Assembly (NCBI GenBank): GCA_026393955.1
Contig: JAPKZE010000130.1
Span: forward strand, 1 to 8,368
Length of the DNA stretch: 8,368 bases
Direction of reading: 5' to 3'
Source: Candidatus Aminicenantota bacterium
GTDB lineage: Bacteria > Acidobacteriota > Aminicenantia > Aminicenantales > Saccharicenantaceae
A program made the translations under genes and the position numbers. The notes beneath the pieces are model-generated. The model was not told the origin of the DNA, made no database searches, and saw only the letters and a list, made by a program, of their open reading frames with translations. How positions within the stretch are numbered: position 1 is the stretch's first letter; the number at the start of each line of letters is the position of its first letter. Below are positions 1 to 5,629 of the stretch, piece by piece.

Positions 1-258
1 GAGGGACTTGCGCATGTCCTCGAGGTCCGGGGCCGTGTTCTCGACGGCCATGCCCTCGGTCACCGGCTGGGTGCAGGCGGCCATGTACCGGCCGGCGACG
101 CGCACGGTGCAGATCCGGCAGCTGCCCGCGGGCTTGAGCCCTTCGTAGTGGCAGAGGACCGGGATGTAAACGCCGTTGGCCTTGGCCGCCTCGACGATCG
201 TCTGGCCCGGCCGGGCCGTGCAGGCCTGGCCGTCGATGGTGAAGCGGATCTCACTCAT
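1..258 (-). CDS. hoxU: NAD-reducing hydrogenase diaphorase subunit HoxU, N-terminal part (runs off left edge)
   Basis: Only the first 86 residues are present; the frame is open to the window edge. They form a plant-type [2Fe-2S] ferredoxin domain with cysteines at 36, 47, 50 and 62 (C-x10-C-x2-C-x11-C), and include VYIPVLCHYEGLKPAGSCRI and the following AACT. This domain starts HoxU, NuoG, the FeFe-hydrogenase HydA and NAD-linked formate dehydrogenase alpha subunits. HoxU is preferred because the preceding gene is clearly HoxF-like and the order hoxF-hoxU is standard in HoxFUYH enzymes. There the subunit passes electrons between the hydrogenase module and the FMN of HoxF in the cytoplasm. The ATG overlaps the hoxF stop by 8 nt (ATGAGTGA), and AAGGAG lies 7 nt upstream (266-271), so the two are probably translationally coupled. 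The missing downstream part would decide between HoxU (~230 aa, [4Fe-4S] clusters only) and a longer NuoG/FdhA/HydA protein. Confidence 0.82.
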   Translation of the reverse strand, partial: MSEIRFTIDGQACTARPGQTIVEAAKANGVYIPVLCHYEGLKPAGSCRICTVRVAGRYMAACTQPVTEGMAVENTAPDLEDMRKSL

Positions 259-2056
259 GGAGGGACTCCTTGCACTCCGGCTGGCGGTTGGCCGCCGTGC
301 AGCCGTCCTGGATGGCCGCCGCCAGGTCGAATTCGGGAACGAACGCCTCGCCCTTCCGGATCTTGGCCGCGTAGAGCTCGGGGAAGCTCTTCAGGGTCGT
401 CAGGATGGGGTTCGGCGAGGTCTGGCCGAGGCCGCAGCGGCTCGTGGCCTTGACCAGCTTGCCCCAGGCCTCGAGGTCGTGGAGGTCGGATTCGGTGCCG
501 AGTCCGCGGGCGACCTTCTCGAACTTCTTCTTGAGCAGGACGTTGCCCGCCCGGCAGGGGACGCACCAGCCGCAGGACTCCTCGACGAAGAAGTCCATAA
601 AATTCTCGACGACCTCGAAGATGTCACGGTCGGGGCCGAAGACGATCACCGAGCCGCCCGTGGCCAGGTCGGAGAAGCAGATCTTCCGGCCGAACCCGGC
701 CGGAGCGACGCACGTCCCCGACGGCCCGCCGACCTGGACGGCCTTGGCCCCGGCGCCGCCCGCCAGGTCCAGGAGCTCGGTCACGGTCAGGCCGTAGGCG
801 ACCTCGTAGACGCCCGGCCGGGCGCAATCGCCGGAAACGCTCAGAAGCTTGGTGCCGGCCGATTGGGCCGTGCCCATGGCCTTGAACCAGGCCGCGCCCT
901 CGACGAGGATGCGGGCCGCCGTGGCCAGGGTCTCGACGTTGTTGACCGTCGTCGGCAGGTTCAGGTAGCCCGACGAGACCGGGAAGGGCGGCCGGTCGCG
1001 CGGCTCGCCGCGCTTGCCCTCGGCCGATTCGAGCAGGGCCGATTCCTCGCCGCAGATGTAGGCGCCGGCGCCCGACTTGATGACAATGTCGAACTCGAAG
1101 CTCTTGGTCCCGGCCACGGCCTGGCCGAGGAGCCCGTCCTGGCGCAGGCCGGCCAGGACGGCTTCGAGGTGGTCCCGCAGGTACGCATACTCGGACCGGA
1201 GGTAGAGAACGCCCAGCGTCGCCCCGACGGCGTAGCCGGCCACGGTCATGCCCTCGAAGACGAGATGGGGCAGCTCGGTCAGGAGGACCCGGTCCTTGAA
1301 CGTCCCGGGCTCGCCCTCGTCGGCGTTGCAGACGACGAAGTGCCGTCCGGCCTTCTCGCGGCGGCAGAATTCCCACTTGAGACCCGTCGGGAAGCCCGCC
1401 CCGCCCCGGCCGAGCAGGCTGGCTCTCTTGATCTCGTCGATGACCTTCTCCGGCGTCATGGACACGGCCTTGCGGACGGCCGCGCCGCGCTCGTGGGCCC
1501 CGAACAGGACGGGGCCGCGCTGCCGGATGTTGTTGACGACCGCGGACCGGACGAGCTCCGACTGGTTGGCGCCGTCGCCGCGGGGGCCGGCCAGGTCCCG
1601 CGCCGGCGTCCCGGCCCGGAGGCCGCGGACGATGGCCCGGGCCCTGTCCGGGGTCAGGGCCGTGAACACGACCCCGCCGACGATGGCCGAGGGCTCCTGG
1701 TCGTTCATCCCGATGCAGGAGGTCGGGAAGAGGCCGACCTGCCCGTCGGCCGAGACCTCGCCGAAGCGGCAGCCGGCCTCCTCCTCGAAGGCCCGGGCCA
1801 CGGCCGTCCGCCCCTTCATCCTCGAGGTGATGGAGTCGTTGAGGTAGACGGTGGACGCGCCGCGGGGGTCCAGGGAGAAGAAATGATAGAAGGTGACCGC
1901 CCCGCGGACCTCGGCTTCCGAGAGCTTGAGGTGGGCGGCGATGCGGCCGACGGCCTCGTCGGAGACGCGCCCGGATCGGGCCTGAACGTCGCGGATGACG
2001 TCGAGGAGGGCCGAGGGGTCCTTGGGATGCTTGAGGACGGTGTCTTTCTCTGGCAT
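251..2056 (-). CDS. hoxF: NAD-reducing hydrogenase diaphorase subunit HoxF (NuoE-like/NuoF-like fusion)
   Basis: The product has 601 residues, the length known for HoxF of soluble NAD-reducing [NiFe] hydrogenases. It is the cytoplasmic diaphorase subunit that exchanges electrons between NAD(H) and the Fe-S chain through FMN. Residues ~1-150 are a NuoE-like thioredoxin fold. Residues ~170-600 are NuoF-like: GRGGAGFPTGLKW (216-228) and CNADEGEPGTF (243-253) for FMN/NADH, GAGAYICGEESALLES (329-344), and a [4Fe-4S] site at C495, C498, C501 (ESCGWCVPCRAGN) and C541 (TSRCGLG). Phrases such as CIGMNDQEP, SAGTKLLSVSGDC and NPILTTLKSFPELY resemble Ralstonia HoxF as I remember it more closely than complex I NuoF. 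The NuoE-like domain has lost three of four cluster ligands (see findings). ATG at 2056 is chosen because GAGG (2064-2067) lies 7 nt upstream; an in-frame TTG two codons earlier would touch that site. Alternative: FdsB/FdhB-type formate dehydrogenase subunit. Confidence 0.88.
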   Translation of the reverse strand: MPEKDTVLKHPKDPSALLDVIRDVQARSGRVSDEAVGRIAAHLKLSEAEVRGAVTFYHFFSLDPRGASTVYLNDSITSRMKGRTAVARAFEEEAGCRFGEVSADGQVGLFPTSCIGMNDQEPSAIVGGVVFTALTPDRARAIVRGLRAGTPARDLAGPRGDGANQSELVRSAVVNNIRQRGPVLFGAHERGAAVRKAVSMTPEKVIDEIKRASLLGRGGAGFPTGLKWEFCRREKAGRHFVVCNADEGEPGTFKDRVLLTELPHLVFEGMTVAGYAVGATLGVLYLRSEYAYLRDHLEAVLAGLRQDGLLGQAVAGTKSFEFDIVIKSGAGAYICGEESALLESAEGKRGEPRDRPPFPVSSGYLNLPTTVNNVETLATAARILVEGAAWFKAMGTAQSAGTKLLSVSGDCARPGVYEVAYGLTVTELLDLAGGAGAKAVQVGGPSGTCVAPAGFGRKICFSDLATGGSVIVFGPDRDIFEVVENFMDFFVEESCGWCVPCRAGNVLLKKKFEKVARGLGTESDLHDLEAWGKLVKATSRCGLGQTSPNPILTTLKSFPELYAAKIRKGEAFVPEFDLAAAIQDGCTAANRQPECKESLHE

Positions 2057-2089
2057 GGTCAAACCTCAAATAAGGTTTTCGAGCGAATC

Positions 2090-2118
2090 AGTGTAGCACA
2101 AACGGCCGGTCAATTAAA
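2090..2118 (-). promoter_or_regulatory. possible hoxFU promoter
   Basis: Read on the minus strand, an extended -10 TGC-TACACT (2098-2090) lies 17 nt from a weak -35 TTTAAT (2118-2113). It would start transcription about 25 nt upstream of the hoxF ATG. The -35 match is poor, so this is a weak prediction. It lies in the 161-bp divergent gap shared with the lipoprotein gene. Confidence 0.28.
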
Positions 2119-2146
2119 TAAGGCGCGGCCGGCCGCAGAAAAGGGC

Positions 2147-2176
2147 TTGATTTTTCCTCCGGAATGAAGTTATGAT
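2147..2176 (+). promoter_or_regulatory. sigma70-type promoter of the lipoprotein gene
   Basis: TTGATT (2147-2152), an 18-nt spacer and TATGAT (2171-2176) match the sigma70 consensus at 4/6 and 5/6. The gene's ATG is at 2218, giving a leader of about 35 nt, and AAGGAGGT (2207-2214) serves as a strong, rather close, ribosome binding site. Confidence 0.6.
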
Positions 2177-2217
2177 TCACCCAGAGAAGTGTCGGAACAA
2201 TCGAGGAAGGAGGTACG

Positions 2218-2910
2218 ATGCGTAACAGGACATTGATCGTGATCGGTCTTCTGGTCGCGTTCTTCGCCATCCCGGCCTGCTCGTCGAACCCCGAGCAGGG
2301 ACTGTTGAAGAGGTATTTCAACGCGGTCACGCTGAACGACAATGACACCATGTCCAGCATGGCCATGGATCCCTTCCAGCCCGAGCTCGGCTCCTGGTCC
2401 ATCGTCAAGATCGGCGAGGAGAAGATCGAGCCGGCCAAACTGCCGGCCCTGAACAAGGCCGAGGTCGAGGCCAAGAAGCTCCAGGACGCCCAGATCGGCC
2501 CGACCATCGATGCGGACACGGCTTTCAAGGACGCCCAGTACGAGATGGACACGTCACGGTCGGCCGGGGGCAAGGCCGCCGCCAAGAAGAAGGTCGAGGA
2601 GCTCCAGGCCAAGTACGACATCGAGAACGGCAAGATGCAGGAGTACAAGAAGGCCTACAACGCCGCCAAGGCCGCCGCGGCCGAGGAAGAGGAGATCACG
2701 ATGTTCTCCCTTGGCGCCCGCGAGCTCCCAACCGTCCGCGAGCTCACCGGTGACGTCCACTCCAAGGATATCGATGTGTCCATCACGACCAGGTCCGGGG
2801 TGACCAAGACCTACAGGCTGGCGATGAGACAGTACCTGCTCAAGGACGAGGTCAACAATATCCCTCACCGCGGCCAGTGGAAGATCATCAAGTTCGAGCC
2901 CCTCTCCTGA
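2218..2910 (+). CDS. predicted lipoprotein of unknown function with a charged coiled-coil-like middle
   Basis: I do not recognise the family. The 230-residue product starts with a basic MRNR, a hydrophobic stretch (residues 5-18) and a lipobox-like AIPAC with the acceptor cysteine at 21, so it is probably a lipid-anchored envelope protein. Residues ~75-165 are rich in K, E, A and Q with almost no aromatic residues apart from tyrosines, suggesting long helices or a coiled coil (KKKVEELQAKYDIENGKMQE). A run of A then E (AAKAAAAEEEE) ends that section. The last ~55 residues (from about ARELPTVREL) look like a small beta-rich domain ending in GQWKIIKFEPLS, a wording seen in lipoproteins with NTF2-like or lumazine-like C-terminal sheets; that comparison is only an impression. 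The gene is transcribed alone, divergently from hoxFU, and is followed by a hairpin and a tRNA promoter. No link to hydrogenase function can be claimed. Confidence 0.85.
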   Translation: MRNRTLIVIGLLVAFFAIPACSSNPEQGLLKRYFNAVTLNDNDTMSSMAMDPFQPELGSWSIVKIGEEKIEPAKLPALNKAEVEAKKLQDAQIGPTIDADTAFKDAQYEMDTSRSAGGKAAAKKKVEELQAKYDIENGKMQEYKKAYNAAKAAAAEEEEITMFSLGARELPTVRELTGDVHSKDIDVSITTRSGVTKTYRLAMRQYLLKDEVNNIPHRGQWKIIKFEPLS

Positions 2911-2914
2911 GGGG

Positions 2915-2948
2915 CCCGGACCCTGTCCGGGGGAAGTTGACTCTTTTT
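2915..2948 (+). terminator. possible terminator after the lipoprotein gene
   Basis: CCCGGAC (2915-2921) and GTCCGGG (2925-2931) form a perfect 7-bp G+C-rich stem with a 3-nt loop. The run of five Ts (2944-2948) is 12 nt past the stem, too far for a textbook intrinsic terminator. A competing 6-bp stem GCCCCT/AGGGGC (2898-2903/2910-2915) overlaps the stop codon. Confidence 0.4.
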
Positions 2949-2964
2949 CGCAAGTCCCTATAAT
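2937..2964 (+). promoter_or_regulatory. tRNA-Lys/tRNA-Glu promoter
   Basis: TTGACT (2937-2942), a 16-nt spacer and a perfect TATAAT (2959-2964) lie 12 nt before the first tRNA base. This is the spacing expected of a strong stable-RNA promoter. Confidence 0.8.
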
Positions 2965-2976
2965 AGTGCTTTTTCC

Positions 2977-3048
2977 GGGCCGTTAGCTCAGCGGTAGAGC
3001 ACCGGCCTTTTAAGCCGGGTGTCGCTGGTTCGAATCCAGCACGGCTCA
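2977..3048 (+). tRNA. tRNA-Lys (anticodon TTT)
   Basis: A 72-nt cloverleaf folds by eye. The acceptor stem GGGCCGT/ACGGCTC has one G-T pair, the D stem is GCTC/GAGC, the anticodon stem CCGGC/GCCGG carries loop CTTTTAA (anticodon TTT at 3009-3011), and the T stem GCTGG/CCAGC carries loop TTCGAAT. The discriminator is A3048 and no CCA is encoded. Five Ts separate it from tRNA-Glu, so both are read from one promoter. Confidence 0.97.
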
Positions 3049-3053
3049 TTTTT

Positions 3054-3129
3054 GCCCCTGTCGTCTAGAGGCCCAGGACACCGCCCTTTCAAGGCAGCAA
3101 CACGGGTTCGAATCCCGTCGGGGGCGCCA
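3054..3129 (+). tRNA. tRNA-Glu (anticodon TTC), CCA encoded
   Basis: The acceptor stem GCCCCTG/CGGGGGC has one T-G pair, the anticodon loop is CTTTCAA (anticodon TTC at 3088-3090), and the T arm is ACGGG-TTCGAAT-CCCGT. Discriminator G3126 is followed by a genomic CCA (3127-3129), unlike the two other tRNAs here. The anticodon stem CCGCC/GGCAG has a C-A mismatch at the second pair (3082/3096). Confidence 0.96.
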
Positions 3130-3196
3130 CTTCTCATTGATTCCGGAAAGTCGCTCTCTGGCTCTGCTCGGGACCCGCCTCTAGCTCCCCGACCCC

Positions 3197-3231
3197 GGGA
3201 ACCAGTTACACGGTTCCCCCCGCTTCGCGGG
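3197..3231. other. tandem hairpins downstream of tRNA-Glu
   Basis: GGGAACC (3197-3203) pairs with GGTTCCC (3212-3218), immediately followed by CCCGC (3219-3223) pairing with GCGGG (3227-3231). No T-run follows, so a classic terminator is unlikely. They could be the 3' end structure of the tRNA-Lys/Glu transcript. Confidence 0.45.
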
Positions 3232-3332
3232 CCCCCTCTCCAGCACGGGGATCGTCGAGGCGGATTCCCTCGCCGCCGCGAGCGACAGCCGGAATAGGTG
3301 AAGTCGGCGGCCCGGACGGGGGGCAGAGGTCC

Positions 3333-3402
3333 TGAAATTTCGCAGAAGTCCGGCTCCGAGTATACTCCGCTGGGTTTCTGCCTCCTCCGCTCGCTTCGCT
3401 CG
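3333..3402 (+). repeat. palindromic intergenic repeat, copy 1
   Basis: The left flank TGAAATTTC leads into a 13-bp stem, 3342-3354 pairing with 3369-3381 (GCAGAAGTCCGGC / GCTGGGTTTCTGC). Ten pairs are Watson-Crick and three are G-T. The loop has 14 nt. The right flank CCTCCGCTCGCT (3384-3395) is shared exactly with copy 3. Confidence 0.75.
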
Positions 3403-3440
3403 ATCCGAATGACAATAGGCTAAGGGGCAGAGGGTTTGAC

Positions 3441-3482
3441 TAAGATATTTCGCAAAAGCCCCCCTCCGAGCCACTCCGGGGG
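3441..3482 (+). repeat. palindromic intergenic repeat, copy 2 (decayed right half)
   Basis: The left flank TAAGATATTTCGCA (3441-3454) is identical to that of copy 3. Only the inner stem CCCCC/GGGGG (3460-3464/3478-3482) with a 13-nt loop survives. The expected right arm ending in CTGC and its flank are missing. Confidence 0.6.
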
Positions 3483-3500
3483 AAGCCGGAAAGAGATCTT

Positions 3501-3576
3501 CTAAGATATTTCGCAGAAACCGGGCTCTGGGTATCGCCGCCCGGTTTCTGCCGCCTCCGCTCGCTATCGCTCGCTA
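3501..3576 (+). repeat. palindromic intergenic repeat, copy 3 (best stem)
   Basis: TAAGATATTTCGCA (3502-3515) leads into a perfect 13-bp stem, 3513-3525 with 3539-3551 (GCAGAAACCGGGC / GCCCGGTTTCTGC), with a 13-nt loop. The right flank CCTCCGCTCGCT (3554-3565) is as in copy 1. It lies directly downstream of tRNA-Val in that gene's direction. Confidence 0.8.
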
Positions 3577-3581
3577 CGGGA

Positions 3582-3653
3582 TGGGCGGTGCAGGGTTCGA
3601 ACCTGCGACCCCCGGCTTGTAAAACCGATGCTCTACCGCTGAGCTAACCGCCC
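3582..3653 (-). tRNA. tRNA-Val (anticodon TAC)
   Basis: On the minus strand a 72-nt cloverleaf has acceptor GGGCGGT/ACCGCCC, D stem GCTC/GAGC, anticodon stem TCGGT/GCCGG with G-T pairs at both ends, loop TTTACAA (anticodon TAC, 3621-3619), and T arm GCAGG-TTCGAAC-CCTGC. The discriminator is A and no CCA is encoded. A Thr(TGT) reading would need a shifted loop and breaks the stem. Confidence 0.95.
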
Positions 3654-3666
3654 CGGGATTGACATA

Positions 3667-3695
3667 AGCGTAGAGAAAGGGCCTCCCCCTGTCAA
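3667..3695 (-). promoter_or_regulatory. tRNA-Val promoter
   Basis: On the minus strand a perfect -35 TTGACA (3695-3690), a 17-nt spacer and a weak -10 TACGCT (3672-3667) place the start about 7 nt before the tRNA 5' end at 3653. Confidence 0.6.
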
Positions 3696-3728
3696 GGCGC
3701 CCGGCTCCCCTGGCCCCCGCCCCCTGAT

Positions 3729-3757
3729 TTGACATCAGGCGCCCCCTATGCTAAATT
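3729..3757 (+). promoter_or_regulatory. rplU-rpmA-obg promoter
   Basis: A perfect TTGACA (3729-3734), a 17-nt spacer and an extended -10 TGC-TAAATT (3749-3757) precede rplU. The expected start near 3764 gives a ~35-nt leader. It lies back to back with the tRNA-Val promoter. Confidence 0.75.
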
Positions 3758-3798
3758 TAACGTCCAACTTTTTTATCCTGACGGATAGGTAGGTTCCC

Positions 3799-4317
3799 AT
3801 GCACGCAGTGATCATGACGGGCGGCAAGCAGTACCGCGTCACCGAAGGCGACGTCCTGGCCGTCGAGAAGCTCGACCTCGAGCCCGGGCGGAAGGCCCAT
3901 TTCGACCGCGTCCTCCTCATCGAGGACGGCGAGACGGTCCTCGTCGGCGCCCCGGTCCTGGACAACGCCATGGTCCTGGGCCTCGTTCTCGAGAATTTCA
4001 AGGACGAGAAAGTTCTCGTCTTCAAGAAGAAGAGAAGGAAACAGTACCGGCGGACCCGCGGGCACAGGCAGCAGCTGACCAAGGTCCGTATCACCCGCAT
4101 CACCATGGACAGGACCCGGATCACGGCCGATGACCTGGCCGAGGAGAAGCTGGCCCCGGTCGAGAAGCCCGCCCCGGCGCCCAAGCCCAAGGCGGTCGCC
4201 CCGGCCCCCGTGGCCGAGAAGCCCGCCAAGGCGGCGGCTAAGGCCAAACCGGCCAAGAAGCCCGCCGCCAAGCCGAAGGCCGAGAAGAAGCCGGCCACGA
4301 CCAAGAAAACGAAGTAA
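3799..4317 (+). CDS. rplU: 50S ribosomal protein L21 with a long Lys/Ala/Pro tail
   Basis: L21 binds 23S rRNA in the large ribosomal subunit. Residues 1-~102 are a full L21: MHAVIMTGGKQYRVTEGD at the start, then FKKKRRKQYRRTRGHRQQLT (75-94), which contains the family signature GHRQ, and ITRI at the end. The family is normally ~100-105 residues. This protein has 172, because ~55-70 residues of K, A and P repeats (KPAPAPKPK, KPAKAAAKAKPAKKPAAKPK) follow a short acidic linker (TADDLAEEKL). The tail should be disordered and strongly basic, like histone H1-type tails. The start is fixed by the L21 N-terminus; AGGTAGG (3787-3793) lies 5 nt upstream. It is the first gene of the ribosome-linked cluster; rpmA follows after 10 nt. 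Confidence 0.97.
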   Translation: MHAVIMTGGKQYRVTEGDVLAVEKLDLEPGRKAHFDRVLLIEDGETVLVGAPVLDNAMVLGLVLENFKDEKVLVFKKKRRKQYRRTRGHRQQLTKVRITRITMDRTRITADDLAEEKLAPVEKPAPAPKPKAVAPAPVAEKPAKAAAKAKPAKKPAAKPKAEKKPATTKKTK

Positions 4318-4327
4318 GGAGTCAGCC

Positions 4328-4582
4328 ATGGCCCATAAGAAAGCCGGCGGAGCCGGAAAGAACGGACGCGACAGTTCGGGAAAGAGACTCGGCGTCAAAC
4401 GCCATGGCGGCCAGCACGTCCACTCCGGGACCATCATCGTTCGTCAGCGGGGGACGCCCATCAAGCCCGGCCTCAACGTCGGCCGGGGCCAGGACGACAC
4501 CCTCTTTGCCATGGTCACGGGAACGGTCAAGTTCGCCGAAAAGGGCCGCAAGGGGAAGGTCGTCTCCATCCTGCCCGCCTGA
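4328..4582 (+). CDS. rpmA: 50S ribosomal protein L27
   Basis: L27 has 84 residues here, the usual length, and its N-terminus reaches the peptidyl-transferase centre. The sequence is canonical: MAHKKAGG at the start, KNGRDS (12-17), GKRLGVKRHGGQ, IIVRQRGTPIKPG and NVGRGQDDTLFA. The protein begins directly at the mature MAHKKAGG, without the cleavable extension typical of Firmicutes L27. AAGGAG (4316-4321) overlaps the rplU stop codon and sits 6 nt before the ATG, which suggests coupled translation with rplU. Confidence 0.98.
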   Translation: MAHKKAGGAGKNGRDSSGKRLGVKRHGGQHVHSGTIIVRQRGTPIKPGLNVGRGQDDTLFAMVTGTVKFAEKGRKGKVVSILPA

Positions 4583-4600
4583 GGAAGAGCCGCAACGCCG

Positions 4601-5629
4601 TTGTTCGTTGACCAGGTCACCGTCACGCTGAAGGCCGGAAAGGGCGGGGACGGCTGCGTCAGCTTCCGCCGCGAGGCCCGGGTCCCGAAGGGCGGCCCGG
4701 ACGGCGGCCACGGCGGGAACGGAGGCAGCATCGCCTTCGCCGCCGACGAGAACATCAGCTCCCTGGCCTATTTTCGATTCTACCCCATCACCAAGGCCAA
4801 GAACGGCGGCCCCGGGGAGGGCGGCAACCGCACCGGGAAGGGCGGCCCCGAGGTCTGCCTCGGCGTGCCGGTCGGGACCGTGGTCAAGGACGCGGACGGC
4901 GGCGCCGTGCTGGCCGATCTGGCCGTGCACGGTCAGACCTACCTCGCGGCCCGGGGCGGGCGCGGCGGACGCGGCAACGCGTCCTACGCGACCTCGACCC
5001 ACCAGACGCCCCGCGAGTCGCGGCCCGGCCGCCCCGGCGAGGAGAAGCAGCTCTACCTGGAGCTCAAGCTCATCGCCGACGTCGGCCTGGTCGGCTTTCC
5101 CAACGCCGGGAAATCGACGCTCATCTCGCAGATCTCGGCGGCCCGCCCGCTCATCGCCGACTATCCCTTCACGACCCTGGCGCCCAACCTCGGAGTCGTC
5201 GACATCGGCGAATACCGCTCCTTCGTCGTCGCCGACATCCCCGGGCTCATCGAGGGCGCCCACCTCGGCCAGGGGCTGGGCATCCGCTTCCTGCGCCACA
5301 TCGAGCGGACGAAGCTGCTCGTCCACATCGTCGACGTGTCGCCGTACTCGGGACGGGACCCTCTCGAGGATTACAAGGTCATCATGAAGGAGCTCGAGGC
5401 CTTCTCGCCGGAGGTCGCCGCCCGGCCCCAGATCCTGGCGGCCAACAAGGTCGATCTCCTCGGCGGCGACAAGTCCCGCCTCGTCCGCCTGAAGCGCCTG
5501 GCCGCCCGCCGGAAGATCCCGATCTTCGCCGTCTCGGCGCTCAAGCGGGAGGGGCTTCGGCCGCTCGTCGAGGCCGTGGCCCGGATGCTCGGGGACCTCG
5601 CCGCGAAGGACGGGAACAAGGCCGCCTGA
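4601..5629 (+). CDS. obg: Obg/CgtA GTPase (no OCT domain)
   Basis: Obg is an essential GTPase that binds the 50S subunit during late assembly and responds to (p)ppGpp. The 342 residues comprise the glycine-rich Obg fold (1-~157; KAGKGGDGCVSFRREA and several GG repeats) and the GTPase domain. The G motifs are G1 GFPNAGKST (165-173), G2 PFTT (189-192), G3 DIPG (212-215) followed by LIEGAHLGQGLGIRFLRH, G4 NKVD (282-285) and G5 SALK (312-315). The C-terminal OCT domain found in Bacillus and many others is absent, as in various other lineages. The start is a TTG: it gives MFVDQV, matching the usual Obg N-terminus, and no ATG or GTG is nearby in frame. GAGGAAGAG (4581-4589) is an imperfect, distant binding site. 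The stop overlaps the nadD ATG by one base (TGATG). Confidence 0.97.
   Translation: MFVDQVTVTLKAGKGGDGCVSFRREARVPKGGPDGGHGGNGGSIAFAADENISSLAYFRFYPITKAKNGGPGEGGNRTGKGGPEVCLGVPVGTVVKDADGGAVLADLAVHGQTYLAARGGRGGRGNASYATSTHQTPRESRPGRPGEEKQLYLELKLIADVGLVGFPNAGKSTLISQISAARPLIADYPFTTLAPNLGVVDIGEYRSFVVADIPGLIEGAHLGQGLGIRFLRHIERTKLLVHIVDVSPYSGRDPLEDYKVIMKELEAFSPEVAARPQILAANKVDLLGGDKSRLVRLKRLAARRKIPIFAVSALKREGLRPLVEAVARMLGDLAAKDGNKAA

Larger units (their letters stand above)
3130..3581. other. 450-bp stretch without protein genes between tRNA-Glu and tRNA-Val
   Basis: I see no credible coding region: open frames here have no ribosome binding site and no recognisable protein. The stretch holds two adjacent hairpins at 3197-3231 (GGGAACC/GGTTCCC with an 8-nt loop, then CCCGC-TTC-GCGGG) and three copies of a palindromic repeat (listed separately). 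In the remainder (3232-3332) I see only a short CTCGC/GCGAG inverted repeat at 3269-3282. Confidence 0.7.

Noticed and set aside
251..2056. Complex I NuoE/NuoF or HydB-type bifurcating subunit
   Set aside because: The fused NuoE-NuoF layout, ~600-residue length, absence of C-terminal ferredoxin clusters and close wording to HoxF favour the hydrogenase diaphorase; formate dehydrogenase remains a lesser alternative.
176..2167. Very long open frame on the plus strand opposite hoxF
   Set aside because: It is a mirror of hoxF caused by high G+C third positions. It has a low-complexity E/G/R/A composition, no family motifs and no ribosome binding site, while the minus strand encodes clear HoxF motifs.
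3019..3474. Short open frames across and after the tRNAs
   Set aside because: They cross tRNA genes or palindromic repeats, have no ribosome binding site and encode low-complexity R/P/S-rich peptides.
3333..3576. CRISPR array
   Set aside because: The repeats are long imperfect palindromes with irregular spacing and variable stems, few in number and with one copy 5 kb away. There are no uniform spacers.
3612..3628. Reading the minus-strand tRNA as Thr (TGT)
   Set aside because: Shifting the loop to give TGT breaks the anticodon stem; with T at position 33 the loop TTTACAA gives TAC (Val).
4322..5326. Long open frame on the minus strand opposite rpmA and obg
   Set aside because: The plus strand encodes complete L27 and Obg. 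The antisense product shows no recognisable motif.
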